This document shows positions 35,120 to 44,585 of a stretch of 64,000 nucleotides of DNA, piece by piece; position 1 is the stretch's first letter; every line of letters begins with the position of its first letter. The notes beneath the pieces were generated by a model, which was not told the origin of the DNA, did not search any database, and saw nothing but the letters and a program-made list of their open reading frames with translations. This stretch comes from Qipengyuania vulgaris (GTDB lineage: Bacteria; Pseudomonadota; Alphaproteobacteria; Sphingomonadales; Sphingomonadaceae), in assembly GCA_000756795.1 (NCBI GenBank), contig CCSI01000001.1, positions 62,001 through 126,000 of the forward strand, given 5' to 3'. A program made the translations under genes and the position numbers.

Positions 35120-36787
35120 CTATCCGGCCGCACTTTCGGGCGCTGGCTCGGCCTCGGCGGCGGTGAGCAGCGGGAGCGAGAGCACCAGCCGCTCGCCATC
35201 GCGCATCAGTTCGCCGCCTGCAGAACGCGCCTCTGCACGGGCGAGGCGCAGCGAGAAACCGGCGCCGAAAATGCCTGCGCTGAGCGCGCCGGTCGCAGCG
35301 CGCGTTTCGACCGAGAAGATGTCCTCCGCCTCGCGCAGCGAGACGGGCAGGGTGGAGGCGAATTCGATCTGGTCGCCCTCGGTGTCGAGGTCGAGTCTGA
35401 TAGCTTCGCCAGCGCCCGTAGCACCGGCCAGCGTTGCGAGCAGGCGCCATGCGAGAACTTCGGCTTCCGACTGGTCGAGGCAGAGCGGCGCGCGTGCATC
35501 ACTCAGGCTTGCATCGAAGCGCGCCACACGCGGGCTGAGCACGGTCTGCAATTGCGAAACCTGCCTTCGCGCAATCGCCGCGAAATCGCACGTTCCCGCT
35601 TCCAGTTCGAGCGCACCGGTCTCCAGTTTCGCCAGACGCTCCAACTCGTCGAAACCGGCGAGAATATGCGCCGAATCGCCCGCGATGGTGGCGGCGATGC
35701 TGCGGTATTCGTGCGGGACTGGACCAATCATCTGCTGCTGGATGATTTCGGCATAGCCCTGCATCGCGTTTACCGGGGTGCGCAATTCATGGAGCAGCTG
35801 GCGCAGGCGGTCGGCCTCGGCCTCGCGCCGGTCTGCAACATCGGCGACCACGCGTCGGAAGCGGCCGACGTGGCCGATGAAATGCCCTTCGCCGCGCGAG
35901 AAACGCGGGGTGGCATCGACAATCCACTCGCCCTCGATGCGCTTCGCTCCGCGTAGGGCGAGGCGGGTGTTGCTGAGCGGCTGGCGGCGCGCGAGCGCTT
36001 GGCTCACCGCGGTCGAGCCGAGCGTAGTCAAATCGATGCCGACCACCATCGGCGCGATTGCCGCCTCGGCCCAGTCGATGCGCCCCTCCGCATCGGCGCC
36101 GAAGAGGAAGTGGTCGAGCTCTCCTTGGGGCTCCGCAGCTTCGTCGCCCATCGGCAGGCGCGGGTCTTCGGTCGCTTGCTCACCCCGCGCAGCGCGGCGG
36201 GCAGCCTCGATACGTGCGACTAGCGAGCGCACGTCTTCCTTGCCCGGAGCCGAGCGCGGAGCCGTTTCTTCGGGTTTTTCCTCGACGGGAGCAGGTGCCG
36301 CATCTTCCTGCGGCGGAGCCAGCTCGTCCATCAGCTCGAGCGGCTCAGGCTCGGGCAGTGCGCGGTCGGATACGCCCAGCCGGTCGAGCACTTCAATGGC
36401 CTCGCGCGGCAAGTCGCGGCGGTGGCGCAGGAAGCCGCGCGCCCGGATCGGAAGCTTCGGAATGAGCTCGGCCCACTCGCTACCGCGCAGCTGTGCACGG
36501 TAGAGCGCGGCGGCCGCCACATGCGGATGCGCTTCGCCGAACCACTTAACCAGCTCGGGGTTGCGGAACCGCCAGCCAGCCTCGCCCACGATGGCAGCCC
36601 GGGTCTTGGCCGGTATCATTTCGCCCAGCGCAATCAGGCGCAGATAGGCGGCTGCCTTCAGCGCCCTGTCGCCTGCCTGCGGACGTTCGCCGAGCAGGTC
36701 GATGAGCTGGCGGAACTGCGTCTTCGCCGCACGCTCGCCGGTTGCGCGCAGGCGCAGCACAGTGGCAAGGCGGTCGTCGAAATGCAT
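35120..36787 (-). CDS. Histidine kinase-like protein with a degenerate ATP-binding domain
   Basis: A 555-residue cytoplasmic protein. The first about 130 residues form a helical repeat-like region, followed by an acidic Pro/Ala linker, a PAS-like domain (about 220-310) and a HisKA dimerisation helix with a good HELRTPVNAMQGYAEII box (His near residue 333). The following HATPase region has lost its recognisable N box (LATLAGATGAGE stands where an NAxKYT stretch is expected) and its DxGxG box. It may be a phosphatase, phosphotransfer or scaffold protein rather than a kinase. No response regulator is adjacent. Confidence 0.78.
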   Translation of the reverse strand: MHFDDRLATVLRLRATGERAAKTQFRQLIDLLGERPQAGDRALKAAAYLRLIALGEMIPAKTRAAIVGEAGWRFRNPELVKWFGEAHPHVAAAALYRAQLRGSEWAELIPKLPIRARGFLRHRRDLPREAIEVLDRLGVSDRALPEPEPLELMDELAPPQEDAAPAPVEEKPEETAPRSAPGKEDVRSLVARIEAARRAARGEQATEDPRLPMGDEAAEPQGELDHFLFGADAEGRIDWAEAAIAPMVVGIDLTTLGSTAVSQALARRQPLSNTRLALRGAKRIEGEWIVDATPRFSRGEGHFIGHVGRFRRVVADVADRREAEADRLRQLLHELRTPVNAMQGYAEIIQQQMIGPVPHEYRSIAATIAGDSAHILAGFDELERLAKLETGALELEAGTCDFAAIARRQVSQLQTVLSPRVARFDASLSDARAPLCLDQSEAEVLAWRLLATLAGATGAGEAIRLDLDTEGDQIEFASTLPVSLREAEDIFSVETRAATGALSAGIFGAGFSLRLARAEARSAGGELMRDGERLVLSLPLLTAAEAEPAPESAAG

Positions 36788-37034
36788 CCAGTCTCCGGTG
36801 AAAATTCGGCTTTTCAGGGATCCGCCATCGCAGAATCGCCCTCAAGGAGGGACAACAGATATAGTTAAGCGGCCATTTACCCCAGATGGACACTCGAAAG
36901 AGTCGAGGGGCGTTGCAAAAGGGGACAATTGCTGGCAAACATAATAATGTTAGCCAATCACAAGGTTGCGCGTTTTCAACATTTCATATGCGCGGTCCTT
37001 TTGTGACTTAGGGCCCAGACCGGGGAATTGCATA

Positions 37035-37496
37035 ATGGCCAATCTCGACGACATCGATCGTCGCCTGCTGTCTCAGCTGCAGGACGAAGGCAGGATTACG
37101 AATGTCGAATTGGCGCATCGCGTCGGTCTGACTGCACCCCCATGCCTGCGCCGCGTGCGTGCGCTGGAAGAAGAGGGTGTCATTCGCGGCTACCATGCCG
37201 AATTGGACCCTTCGAAGCTGGGATTTTCCATCACCGTTTTCGCCATGGTCAGCCTCAAGAGCCAGGCCGAAAACGCGCTGCGCGAATTCGAAGAAGCGAT
37301 GAAGGACCTGCCCGAGGTGCGCGAAGTGCACATGCTGAACGGCGAAATCGACTTCATCATCAAGATTGTCGCGCGCGATCTGCAGGCCTTCCAGGAATTC
37401 CTGACGAGCAAGCTCACGCCCGCGCCCAACGTGGCCAGCGTGAAGACCTCGCTCACCATCCGCACCAGCAAGAACGATCCGGGCGTCCCGCTATGA
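37035..37496 (+). CDS. Lrp/AsnC-family regulator
   Basis: A 153-residue feast/famine regulator. The N-terminal winged HTH is DIDRRLLSQLQDEGRITNVE followed by LAHRVGLTAPPCLRRVRALEEEGVI, and the C-terminal RAM domain binds small effectors such as amino acids (VREVHMLNGEIDFIIKIVARDLQAFQEF). The ATG at 37035 starts at the family N-terminus; the longer frame is unsupported. It overlaps the GFA-family gene by four bases, so it is probably co-translated with it. Confidence 0.92.
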   Translation: MANLDDIDRRLLSQLQDEGRITNVELAHRVGLTAPPCLRRVRALEEEGVIRGYHAELDPSKLGFSITVFAMVSLKSQAENALREFEEAMKDLPEVREVHMLNGEIDFIIKIVARDLQAFQEFLTSKLTPAPNVASVKTSLTIRTSKNDPGVPL

Positions 37497-37921
37497 GCAA
37501 GACCATGACCGGTCACTGCTTGTGCGGTGCGGTCACTGTGGAACTTGCCGGCGCCAAGGACGCGCTCGAAATCTGCCAATGCGCCATGTGTCGGCGCTGG
37601 GGCGGAGCATTCTTCGCGGCGCTGGAAAGCGAAAGCTTCACCCTTGGCGGCGAAGAAGCGATTGCCAAATATGCCTCCAGCGAGTGGGGCGAGCGCGCTT
37701 TCTGCTCGAAATGCGGAACCAATATCTGGTGGCTCTTCAAACCGACCGGGAATCGCAGCTTTTCGGCCGGGCTTTTTGACGATGCCGCGCATCTCGCAAT
37801 CGAGAAGGAGATCTTCGTCGATGAAGGCGCCGACTGGTGCCGCCTTAAGGGTGAGCACATCCGCAAAACTGGCGAAGAAGTGATAACCGAAGCCAAGGCA
37901 GCCGGGTTCACTTTCGACTAG
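37493..37921 (+). CDS. GFA/CENP-V-family zinc protein
   Basis: A 142-residue protein of the glutathione-dependent formaldehyde-activating (GFA)/CENP-V fold. Zinc-binding cysteines are in GHCLCGAV, CQCAMCRRWGG and FCSKCGTNIWW. Founding members convert formaldehyde to S-hydroxymethylglutathione, but most relatives are uncharacterised. ATGA overlap with the Lrp gene suggests joint expression. Stops face the DUF3616 gene, three bases apart. Confidence 0.9.
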   Translation: MSKTMTGHCLCGAVTVELAGAKDALEICQCAMCRRWGGAFFAALESESFTLGGEEAIAKYASSEWGERAFCSKCGTNIWWLFKPTGNRSFSAGLFDDAAHLAIEKEIFVDEGADWCRLKGEHIRKTGEEVITEAKAAGFTFD

Positions 37922-37924
37922 GTC

Positions 37925-39040
37925 TTAAGCCTCGAATTCGAACAGGTCGGCGAGGATCGTCCCTTCGTCGAGATCGAGCCTGTCGGGATTGGGGCTGTCG
38001 TAAAAGACGATAAGCCGCCGCTTGCCGTCCTCGTCGGTGAAGAATTCGATGCCCTCGGGATGGTCGGCGTCGAGCTTTACTGGCAGGTCAAACAGGCGGG
38101 TGGGGCGGTGCAATTTGACCGTTTCCTCGTCCTCTGGCTCCTCGTTCGCCCAATCCTTCCAGCGATAAATGGCGCAGCGGCCGTCGAGATCCTGCGTGGG
38201 GCCTGCAAGGATGAGCAAATCGTCGCCATCGACCAGCAGGCCGCGCATCCCAAGGCCGCCCAAATCGACCAGCCGCTTGTAGGGCTTGCCCGGCAGGTGA
38301 AGCTTGCCCGATCTCTTCGGTTCTATTTGCGGCTCGAGCAGTACGGCAAAAGTCTGGATGACCGGGCCACGCAGTCCCAGCGCAATCCGCTCCGGTCCCG
38401 CAGCGGCGATACCCTCGATGTCGAAACCGCCTTCCTTGGCCGCCATGCGCAACGAGGGGCCGATAAGCGGGTCCTTCGCCATGTAGCGCCCCAGCTTGCT
38501 GCCATGCTCCTTCTTCTGGGCGACGAGACCGGCCTTTCGTTCTCCGTCTTCTCTCACGGGTACAGCATGGCCATTTTCGTCATACAGCAGCGGAATGCGC
38601 GCCAGCACGCAGCGCGGGCGGGTGTCCTTGAGGTCGGCAAGTTTCGCGAGGTCGATGCAATCGGGTTCCGCCCCGTCATCGCGCGGGTCGTGGCGCGTGC
38701 GCGAGTGGCTGCCGGTGACCCACAACCAGCCGTCGCATATGCTCAGCCCCTCGATATCCATCTCTTCTTCCGGGTCGCGCAGTTCGACGAAGTCCTTCAG
38801 TGGGAACCGCATGTGGTTCTCCAGCCATCCATATTTTCCCTGGGTCAGCCGCTCGACACAATGCGCCTCGTCGCCCGCGACGAACAGCGTCTCGCCAGCA
38901 AAGGCGCTGGCGGAGATGTCGTGGATGGGATGCTCGTCCTCATGCGCGTCGCCGGAGAACTTGAGCTTCACATGCCCCACCGGCTCGCGCGGTGCGGGAA
39001 GGTTGTCGCTATTGGTGAAGGGTTGGGGCTGAAGCGTCAT
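37925..39040 (-). CDS. DUF3616 protein
   Basis: A 371-residue protein resembling the DUF3616 family, a beta-propeller-like group. Repeating strand-turn units include DISASAFAGETLFVAGDE, MDIEGLSICDGWLWVTGSHS, FDIEGIAAAGPERIALGLRGP and MRGLLVDGDDLLILAGP. The DIEG motif recurs twice. It has no clear signal peptide at the chosen ATG 39040; the frame runs to 39088. Function unknown. It follows the membrane protein at 39.1-40.2 kb by 87 bases on the same strand. Confidence 0.75.
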   Translation of the reverse strand: MTLQPQPFTNSDNLPAPREPVGHVKLKFSGDAHEDEHPIHDISASAFAGETLFVAGDEAHCVERLTQGKYGWLENHMRFPLKDFVELRDPEEEMDIEGLSICDGWLWVTGSHSRTRHDPRDDGAEPDCIDLAKLADLKDTRPRCVLARIPLLYDENGHAVPVREDGERKAGLVAQKKEHGSKLGRYMAKDPLIGPSLRMAAKEGGFDIEGIAAAGPERIALGLRGPVIQTFAVLLEPQIEPKRSGKLHLPGKPYKRLVDLGGLGMRGLLVDGDDLLILAGPTQDLDGRCAIYRWKDWANEEPEDEETVKLHRPTRLFDLPVKLDADHPEGIEFFTDEDGKRRLIVFYDSPNPDRLDLDEGTILADLFEFEA

Positions 39041-39127
39041 GCATACCCAATGCTCCGGCAGGGGCGCGGGTTTCTTGCGCGGCTTCAAGCAAGCTTTCGA
39101 TGAGGGTCCGGATCGCCAGCGGCCAGC

Positions 39128-40168
39128 TCAATGCATGAAGCCAAAGGGGATTGCGGGGCCATATCCGATATCGCGCGCGATGCCTTCGCCGAGCCAATAG
39201 CCGATATCATCGCGCCAATATTGCTGATCGGGATAGGTGGAGTGCGCGATGCGCAGCCCCGAGATGTCCAGCAAGAGCGTGTAGGTCCGGGTGTTGCGAA
39301 GCTGGAATGGCACCTTCCAGGCACTGCGCATGGGATGGAAAAGCCTGAGGGCGTATTCACCTTCGCGCGACTGGAGGGTGATGAAATCTACCTTCGGGTT
39401 TTCGCCGTAGCTTTCGCCCCAGTACCGGCCGAATTGCAGACGTTCTTCGCGCGCCTCATCCGCCTCGCGCCATGTGCCGTAACGAAGACGCCAGTCGTGG
39501 TCCTCTGCGGGTTCGGTCGGGATGATACAGTCCGAGGTGAGTTGCTGCAGGCGCTCGAAATATTCCCGTGGTCGCACGCTCCCGGCCTCAGCCGGGGGCG
39601 GCTCCGGGTCATTCCAATGCTCTTCCAGCCGCGCGGGGCAATTGCCCGTTCGGGACCAGCCGAAACTTAGCTCATCCTCGACAATGGGGGCGGTGTTGCT
39701 TGTCAGTTCGGCGAATGCGGACCACTTCACATCTGCAAGTGTCACCGTGTGGATTTCGCCGCTCAGCAGCAGTTCCTCGACCAGACGCTTGGTGGTCCCT
39801 TCGTCCAAGTAGGGCAAATCGGCCTCGACCCGGACGTGGCCGCTCCAGTCGACCGGTCCCGAAGGTTTCACAGCTTCGACCCGGTAGGGCTCGAGCGCTT
39901 GGCTGGCGATGGCTTGCTGTACGGTCGGGACAAGAATGAAGGTCGCGATAGCCAGAGCGAAGGCCATGAAGTGCCCCGCCGTACCGTCGAGAAAATTGCG
40001 TGCCATAAACAGGAAGGCACAATAGGTGAGGCAGAACACGGTGAAGGTGGGCGCGATACTGCCAAGCAGCATGAGGCTCGGAATAAGCAGGCCGATAGCG
40101 CAGGCGGCCCAGAACACGGTGGGCCACATCGTGCCCGCATAGTCCGTGTCCGATGCCCGCAACCTCAT
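39128..40168 (-). CDS. Membrane protein of unknown function
   Basis: A 346-residue protein with about three N-terminal membrane segments (residues about 14-36, 40-57 and 65-85) and a large extracytoplasmic domain of 250 residues rich in Trp, Tyr, Glu and Arg. Cysteines at GNCPARLEEH and LTSDCIIPTE may pair. The extracellular part ends WLGEGIARDIGYGPAIPFGF. I recognise no family. Same strand as accC, 66 bases further down, so it may be at the end of the acc transcript. Confidence 0.65.
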   Translation of the reverse strand: MRLRASDTDYAGTMWPTVFWAACAIGLLIPSLMLLGSIAPTFTVFCLTYCAFLFMARNFLDGTAGHFMAFALAIATFILVPTVQQAIASQALEPYRVEAVKPSGPVDWSGHVRVEADLPYLDEGTTKRLVEELLLSGEIHTVTLADVKWSAFAELTSNTAPIVEDELSFGWSRTGNCPARLEEHWNDPEPPPAEAGSVRPREYFERLQQLTSDCIIPTEPAEDHDWRLRYGTWREADEAREERLQFGRYWGESYGENPKVDFITLQSREGEYALRLFHPMRSAWKVPFQLRNTRTYTLLLDISGLRIAHSTYPDQQYWRDDIGYWLGEGIARDIGYGPAIPFGFMH

Positions 40169-40234
40169 CGACGCAGTATTACATCGCTTTTAGGCAAATT
40201 GTAGCGGTTTCCCGAAGGCGGGCGGCTGTGCGAT

Positions 40235-41584
40235 TCAGCCGTCCCGCTCCTTCAGCCACTCTTCGAGCCATTTGATCGAATAGTCGCCGCTCTGCACGTC
40301 GGGCTGTTCGAGCAGCGCCTGGTGCAGCGGAATGCTGGTCTTTACGCCTTCGACGACCATTTCTTCGAGCGCGCGCTTGAGGCGCATCATGCAGCCTTCG
40401 CGGTTGCGGCCGTAGACGATAAGCTTGGCAATCATGCTGTCGTAATAGGGCGGGATCGAATAGCCGGCGTAAAGCCCGCTATCGACGCGCACATGCATGC
40501 CGCCAGCCGGGTGGTAATAGCTGATTTTGCCCGGGCTGGGGGCGAAGGTGAACGGGTCCTCGGCGTTGATGCGACACTCGATCGCATGGCCCTTGAACTC
40601 GATATCCTCCTGCGCAACCGACAGCGGCTTGCCAGCCGCGATACGGATCTGTTCGCGCACGAGGTCGACGCCGGTGATGGCTTCGGTGACCGGGTGTTCG
40701 ACCTGCAGGCGGGTGTTCATCTCGATGAAGTAGAACTCGCCGTTTTCCCACAGGAATTCGATGGTCCCTGCACCGCGATAGGCCATGTCGCGCATGGCCT
40801 GCGCGCAGATTTCGCCCATGCGCATGCGGTCTTCCTCGCCCAGAACGGGGGAGGGGGCCTCCTCGAGAACCTTCTGGTGGCGGCGCTGGAGCGAGCAATC
40901 GCGCTCGCCGAGGTGGATGGCATTGCCATTGCCGTCGCCGAAGACCTGGAATTCGATGTGGCGCGGATCGCCGAGGTATTTCTCGATGTAGACGGTGGCG
41001 TCGCCGAAGGCGGCCTTCGCCTCGCTGCCCGCCTGCTTCATCAGCGTTTCGAGCTGGTCCTCGCTTTCGCAGACCTTCATGCCGCGGCCACCGCCGCCGC
41101 TGGCAGCCTTGATGATGACCGGATAGCCGATTTCGTCGGCAATCTTCCGCGCTTCCGACACTTCCGAAACCGCCCCGTCGCTGCCCGGGACCAGCGGGAG
41201 GCCGAGCGCGCCTGCGGTGCGCTTGGCTTCGACCTTGTCGCCCATGGTGCGGATATGTTCGGGCTTCGGGCCAATCCAGGCGATGTCGTGCGCCTCGACG
41301 ATTTCGGCGAACTTGGCGTTTTCCGACAGGAAGCCGTAGCCCGGATGGATGGCGTCTGCGTGGCTGACCTCTGCCGCCGAGATGATGTTGGCGATGTTGA
41401 GGTAGCTGTCTGCCGCAGCCGGCGGACCGATGCAGACGGCATGGTCGGCGAGGCGGACGTGCATGGCGTCGGCGTCGGCGGTGGAGTGCACCGCGACCGT
41501 CTCGATGCCCATTTCATGCGCCGCGCGATGGATGCGCAGCGCGATTTCGCCGCGGTTGGCGATGAGGATTCGGGTGATCGACAT
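40235..41584 (-). CDS. accC: Acetyl-CoA carboxylase biotin carboxylase subunit
   Basis: AccC carboxylates the biotin on AccB with bicarbonate and ATP, the first half of malonyl-CoA formation. The 449-residue ATP-grasp protein begins [16 protein letters not shown] and has the glycine-rich ATP loop ([13 protein letters not shown]), the [13 protein letters not shown] region, [20 protein letters not shown] and [13 protein letters not shown]. The accB stop lies three bases upstream, the normal accBC arrangement. Confidence 0.97.
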   Translation of the reverse strand: MSITRILIANRGEIALRIHRAAHEMGIETVAVHSTADADAMHVRLADHAVCIGPPAAADSYLNIANIISAAEVSHADAIHPGYGFLSENAKFAEIVEAHDIAWIGPKPEHIRTMGDKVEAKRTAGALGLPLVPGSDGAVSEVSEARKIADEIGYPVIIKAASGGGGRGMKVCESEDQLETLMKQAGSEAKAAFGDATVYIEKYLGDPRHIEFQVFGDGNGNAIHLGERDCSLQRRHQKVLEEAPSPVLGEEDRMRMGEICAQAMRDMAYRGAGTIEFLWENGEFYFIEMNTRLQVEHPVTEAITGVDLVREQIRIAAGKPLSVAQEDIEFKGHAIECRINAEDPFTFAPSPGKISYYHPAGGMHVRVDSGLYAGYSIPPYYDSMIAKLIVYGRNREGCMMRLKRALEEMVVEGVKTSIPLHQALLEQPDVQSGDYSIKWLEEWLKERDG

Positions 41585-41587
41585 GGC

Positions 41588-42085
41588 TTACCCGACTACG
41601 ACGAGCGGCTGGTCGAATTCGACCGGCTGGGCGTTCTCGACCAGGATGGATTTTACCGTGCCGGCCTTGTCGGCGGTAATCGGGTTCATGACCTTCATCG
41701 CCTCGACGATGAGCAGGGTCTGGCCTTCCTTCACGCTGTCACCGACCTTTACGAAGTCCGCCGCACCCGGTTCCGGGGCGAGGTAGACCGTGCCGACCAT
41801 GGGCGACTTGATGGCGCCAGCGGTGTCGGCTGCTGCGGGAGCGGAATCGGCTGCGGGGGCTGCTGCTGCAGGTGCCGGGGCTGCTGCCGGGGCGGGCGCT
41901 GCCATCATCGGGGCCTGGGCCGCCATGGCGACGCCGCCGCCACGCGACACGCGAATCTTGCGGTCGCCGTCCTCTACTTCGATTTCGGTGAGCCCGGTGT
42001 CTCCCAGCATCTCGGCGAGTTCACGCACGAGCGAGGTGTCGACGTTCATGCCGGATTTCCCGGCGCTACCTTTACGTTCGGCCAT
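41588..42085 (-). CDS. accB: Acetyl-CoA carboxylase biotin carboxyl carrier protein
   Basis: A 165-residue biotin carrier. An N-terminal dimerisation part (to about residue 50) leads to a flexible Ala/Pro/Met linker (about 53-90) and the biotinyl domain with the VEAMKVMN motif; Lys131 carries biotin. It works with AccC and the carboxyltransferase AccAD at the start of fatty acid synthesis. Located 75 bases after aroQ on the same strand. Confidence 0.97.
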   Translation of the reverse strand: MAERKGSAGKSGMNVDTSLVRELAEMLGDTGLTEIEVEDGDRKIRVSRGGGVAMAAQAPMMAAPAPAAAPAPAAAAPAADSAPAAADTAGAIKSPMVGTVYLAPEPGAADFVKVGDSVKEGQTLLIVEAMKVMNPITADKAGTVKSILVENAQPVEFDQPLVVVG

Positions 42086-42160
42086 GAATGGTCCCTTGTC
42101 AGTTATTGCACGCGCCTATGCGTGAGGCGGGCGCGCAAGACAAGGGGGGTGGGCGCGAAT

Positions 42161-42595
42161 TCAGAGCGCCGCGGCTTTCTCCAACGCTACGGCATAGCTG
42201 CGCGCGCCGAGGCCCTGTACGCAATCGGCCGCCGCCATGCCGACATAGGAAATGTGGCGGAATTCCTCGCGCGTCGTGGGGTCGGAAAGGTGTACTTCGA
42301 TGACCGGCACGCTGATGGCCTTGATCGCGTCGAGCAGCGCAATCGAAGTGTGGGTATAGGCGGCGGCATTGAGCAGGACCGCCTTCGCGCCCTGCCGGTT
42401 CGCCTCGTGCAGCCAGTCGACGAGCTGGCCTTCGTGATTGGTCTGGTGAAAGCTGATCTCCAGCCCCAGCGAGCCCGCTTGGCTCTGCAACATAGCCTCG
42501 ATATCGGCGAGCGTATCGGAGCCGTAAATTTCCGGCTCGCGCGTGCCGAGCAGGTTGAGGTTGGGGCCGTTGAGGACGAAGACAGTGTTGGTCAT
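42161..42595 (-). CDS. aroQ: Type II 3-dehydroquinate dehydratase
   Basis: Step three of the shikimate pathway. The 144-residue type II enzyme begins VFVLNGPNLNLLGTREPEIYG (residues about 4-24), which contains the catalytic Tyr and Arg, and has the Asn/His residues in VLLNAAAYTHTSIAL and VIEVHLSDPTTREEFRHISY. It precedes accB, an arrangement common in alphaproteobacteria, and follows the holin gene by 23 bases. Confidence 0.96.
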   Translation of the reverse strand: MTNTVFVLNGPNLNLLGTREPEIYGSDTLADIEAMLQSQAGSLGLEISFHQTNHEGQLVDWLHEANRQGAKAVLLNAAAYTHTSIALLDAIKAISVPVIEVHLSDPTTREEFRHISYVGMAAADCVQGLGARSYAVALEKAAAL

Positions 42596-42618
42596 TCAGC
42601 GGGTCTTAGCGCCAGTTC

Positions 42619-43032
42619 TCAGCCTTCGACACCCTTTACCTTACCCCACTGGCGCGCGGCGGTGTAGCCGAGGTAGCCGGTGCCGAAGAGCGCGTAGAGT
42701 TCTTCCGGCAAGCCGCGCAGATAGCTGGTGATGCCTGCCCCGATATCCTGCGCGGTTTCGGCCGAGTAGGCGGCAAGCACGCCCATCGGCAGCGCAAACA
42801 GGATGATGGCGTACATCACATAGAGAAAGCTCGGCCGGGCGCGGCTGGTCCAGGGGTCTTTCGAATTGGCTTCGGCAACGATGGCGGTCAACCGCGCCTC
42901 GATGGCTTTCAGTTCGTGCGTGCCTTCGAGCGCAAGCAGCTCGAGCTTGGCTTTTGCGCGGGCCTCCTTGTCGGGAATGATCTTGTCGATGATCGAAGCG
43001 ATGGGGCCGATGAGCGATTCGATGAGTGCCAT
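42619..43032 (-). CDS. GTA-type 3TM holin family protein
   Basis: A 137-residue protein resembling the holin family linked to gene transfer agent release. The N-terminal part is helical with an IPDKEARAKAKLELLALEG segment typical of the family. After AIVAEANSKDPWTSRARPSF come hydrophobic segments at about residues 70-90 and 96-130 (weaker). Holins make lesions in the inner membrane so that an endolysin can reach peptidoglycan. No other phage or GTA gene lies near; instead it leads the aroQ-accB-accC run. The ATG at 43032 follows AGGAC. Confidence 0.75.
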   Translation of the reverse strand: MALIESLIGPIASIIDKIIPDKEARAKAKLELLALEGTHELKAIEARLTAIVAEANSKDPWTSRARPSFLYVMYAIILFALPMGVLAAYSAETAQDIGAGITSYLRGLPEELYALFGTGYLGYTAARQWGKVKGVEG

Positions 43033-43184
43033 TTTGTCCTCCAGAAGTGGTCAGGTGAACCAAATGGGTTCTTGTAGGAAAGTGTTTTCTAAGCATCACC
43101 TCGGCCAGATTCCGTGAGTCCTAATTGAAAATTCATAATTGGTTTGCAAAAGGGCGAGAGGTAAAAACCCGGATAACCCTTACC

Positions 43185-43670
43185 ATGCGCAGATTTCTAC
43201 CGATTGCACTGACAGCCGCGGCAGGCTCGCTTGCCGTGACCGGCACGCTCGCCTTCGCGCAAGTAGCTGCAGATCGCGAAAGCCTGTCGAGCGAAGAGGG
43301 CGCATTGCTGCCGCCCGAGCATTGGGAATGCGGTCTCTACGTCAAGGAATACGAGGATTTTCTCGCGGCCGGCAATGATCCGGCCAGTTGGCGCTTCGCA
43401 GGCAAGCGCTACCGCTCTGCCGGCGATGGCGAGCGCTATGATTGGCGCGGATGGCTTGAATGGTACGAGGATGCGGAATGCGCCTCGGCTCTGCCTGCGA
43501 ACGGAAGTGCCGACGGTGTCGTCAACCCTGCAGGTAGCGGGGCGGGGGGCTCCGGCAATGGTAATGTTGCGCTGTACGCTGTCGGAGGCCTGGCTCTTGC
43601 TGGCTTGCTAGCGGCTGCGGCTGGCGGCGGCGGCGGCGATGAAGTCAGGAACAACAAGAGTCCCGGCTGA
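43185..43670 (+). CDS. Exported protein of unknown function with C-terminal membrane segment
   Basis: A 161-residue protein. Signal peptide to about residue 27 (TLAFAQ), then a central domain with EHWECGLYVKEYEDFLAAGNDPASW and DWRGWLEWYEDAECASAL (two cysteines, perhaps one disulphide), a Gly/Ser linker and a C-terminal hydrophobic stretch (VALYAVGGLALAGLLAAAAGG) ending in a short charged tail. The layout recalls small cell-surface sorting tails but lacks a known motif. The start is the ATG at 43185; an upstream frame adds 20 unsupported residues. Confidence 0.65.
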   Translation: MRRFLPIALTAAAGSLAVTGTLAFAQVAADRESLSSEEGALLPPEHWECGLYVKEYEDFLAAGNDPASWRFAGKRYRSAGDGERYDWRGWLEWYEDAECASALPANGSADGVVNPAGSGAGGSGNGNVALYAVGGLALAGLLAAAAGGGGGDEVRNNKSPG

Positions 43671-43693
43671 GCCTTGCCCCAACATGACGCACA

Positions 43694-43730
43694 AAAAGGG
43701 CCGGACCGCCACTGGGCGACCCGGCCTTTT
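43694..43730. terminator. Bidirectional terminator between convergent genes
   Basis: GGCCGG (43699-43704) pairs with CCGGCC (43721-43726), and an inner CGCC/GGCG stem with ACTG loop extends it. A-rich sequence on the left and TTTT on the right give a T tract on each strand. It lies between the exported protein genes at 43.2 and 43.7 kb. Confidence 0.8.
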
Positions 43731-43748
43731 CTGATCGTCTTTCCCGGA

Positions 43749-44585
43749 TTATTCGTCGGTCATCTCATCGCTTCCCGCATCGGCCGAACCATCGGCCTCT
43801 CCCGTCACTAGCGCATTGCCATTGGCCGAGAGGGCGCCAGCGGGAAAGGTGGTCAGACCGTCGCGGGTCTGGACGACGACTTCGCGGACCTGTCCAGCGC
43901 GGGTCGCTACGATATCGCGGACCGTACCAAGCTGCGCACCCGAAGGCAGTTCGACCGGCATACCGGGCGTCACGGCAAAGGCACCTTCGCCTGCCGCAGC
44001 ACCGCTACCGGCGAGCGCGAGCATTCCGTTACCGAGCGAACCGGCGCCCGAGGCTGCACCGCTGGCCGATCCTGCGGCATTGCCAGCTTGGCTCGCAAGG
44101 CCCGTCGCCTGCTGGCGGGCATTGGCGACAGCCGGAGTGGCGAGGTTACGGACATTCGAAACGTTTTCGCGGGCACGGCCGACAGTGCTCCGTCCGGCTT
44201 CGCGGACCGCATCGGTGCCGATCAGCGAGGCATTGGCGCTACCCGAACCCGAGGCATTGCCCGAACCCGATGCGTCTGCACCCAGCGCGCCGGCAGGGGT
44301 TTCGAGCAACTGGCCGGCAGTCGCACCAACGCCGGTTTCGACCGAGCGCGTTACTGAAACATCGCCCGAACGACGATCGACATTCTGGTCTCCGCGCGTC
44401 GCTGCATCGCCGCGCAGGGTGCCGCGAGTGGTCGTGCGGATGCTGTCCATCGAGCCACGCAGCGTCGAATTGGTCGCGCCGTTCAAAGTGCCCGACAGAC
44501 CTCCACCGCCACCAAGGATCTGGGCGTGGGCGGCAGGGGCCGCCAGAAGGGTCAGTGCCGAAGCTGCAAGCATTAGGTTTTTCAT
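43749..44585 (-). CDS. Secreted low-complexity protein with PRC-barrel-like C-terminus
   Basis: A 278-residue secreted protein with signal peptide (MKNLMLAASALTLLAAPAAHA). The middle is low complexity, rich in Gly, Ala, Ser, Asn and Thr with short repeats such as SGSGNASGSGSANAS. The last 70 residues form a compact unit with MPVELPSGAQLGTVRDIVATRAGQVREVVVQT and TTFPAGALSANGNALVTGE, which resembles a PRC-barrel. Function unknown. The ATG at 44585 follows AAGGAC. Strong terminator downstream. Confidence 0.7.
   Translation of the reverse strand: MKNLMLAASALTLLAAPAAHAQILGGGGGLSGTLNGATNSTLRGSMDSIRTTTRGTLRGDAATRGDQNVDRRSGDVSVTRSVETGVGATAGQLLETPAGALGADASGSGNASGSGSANASLIGTDAVREAGRSTVGRARENVSNVRNLATPAVANARQQATGLASQAGNAAGSASGAASGAGSLGNGMLALAGSGAAAGEGAFAVTPGMPVELPSGAQLGTVRDIVATRAGQVREVVVQTRDGLTTFPAGALSANGNALVTGEADGSADAGSDEMTDE

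Noticed and set aside
40322-42667. A 781-codon open frame opposite accC, accB and aroQ
   Set aside because: All three opposite genes are unmistakable; the antisense frame is a GC-rich codon shadow without any recognisable domain.
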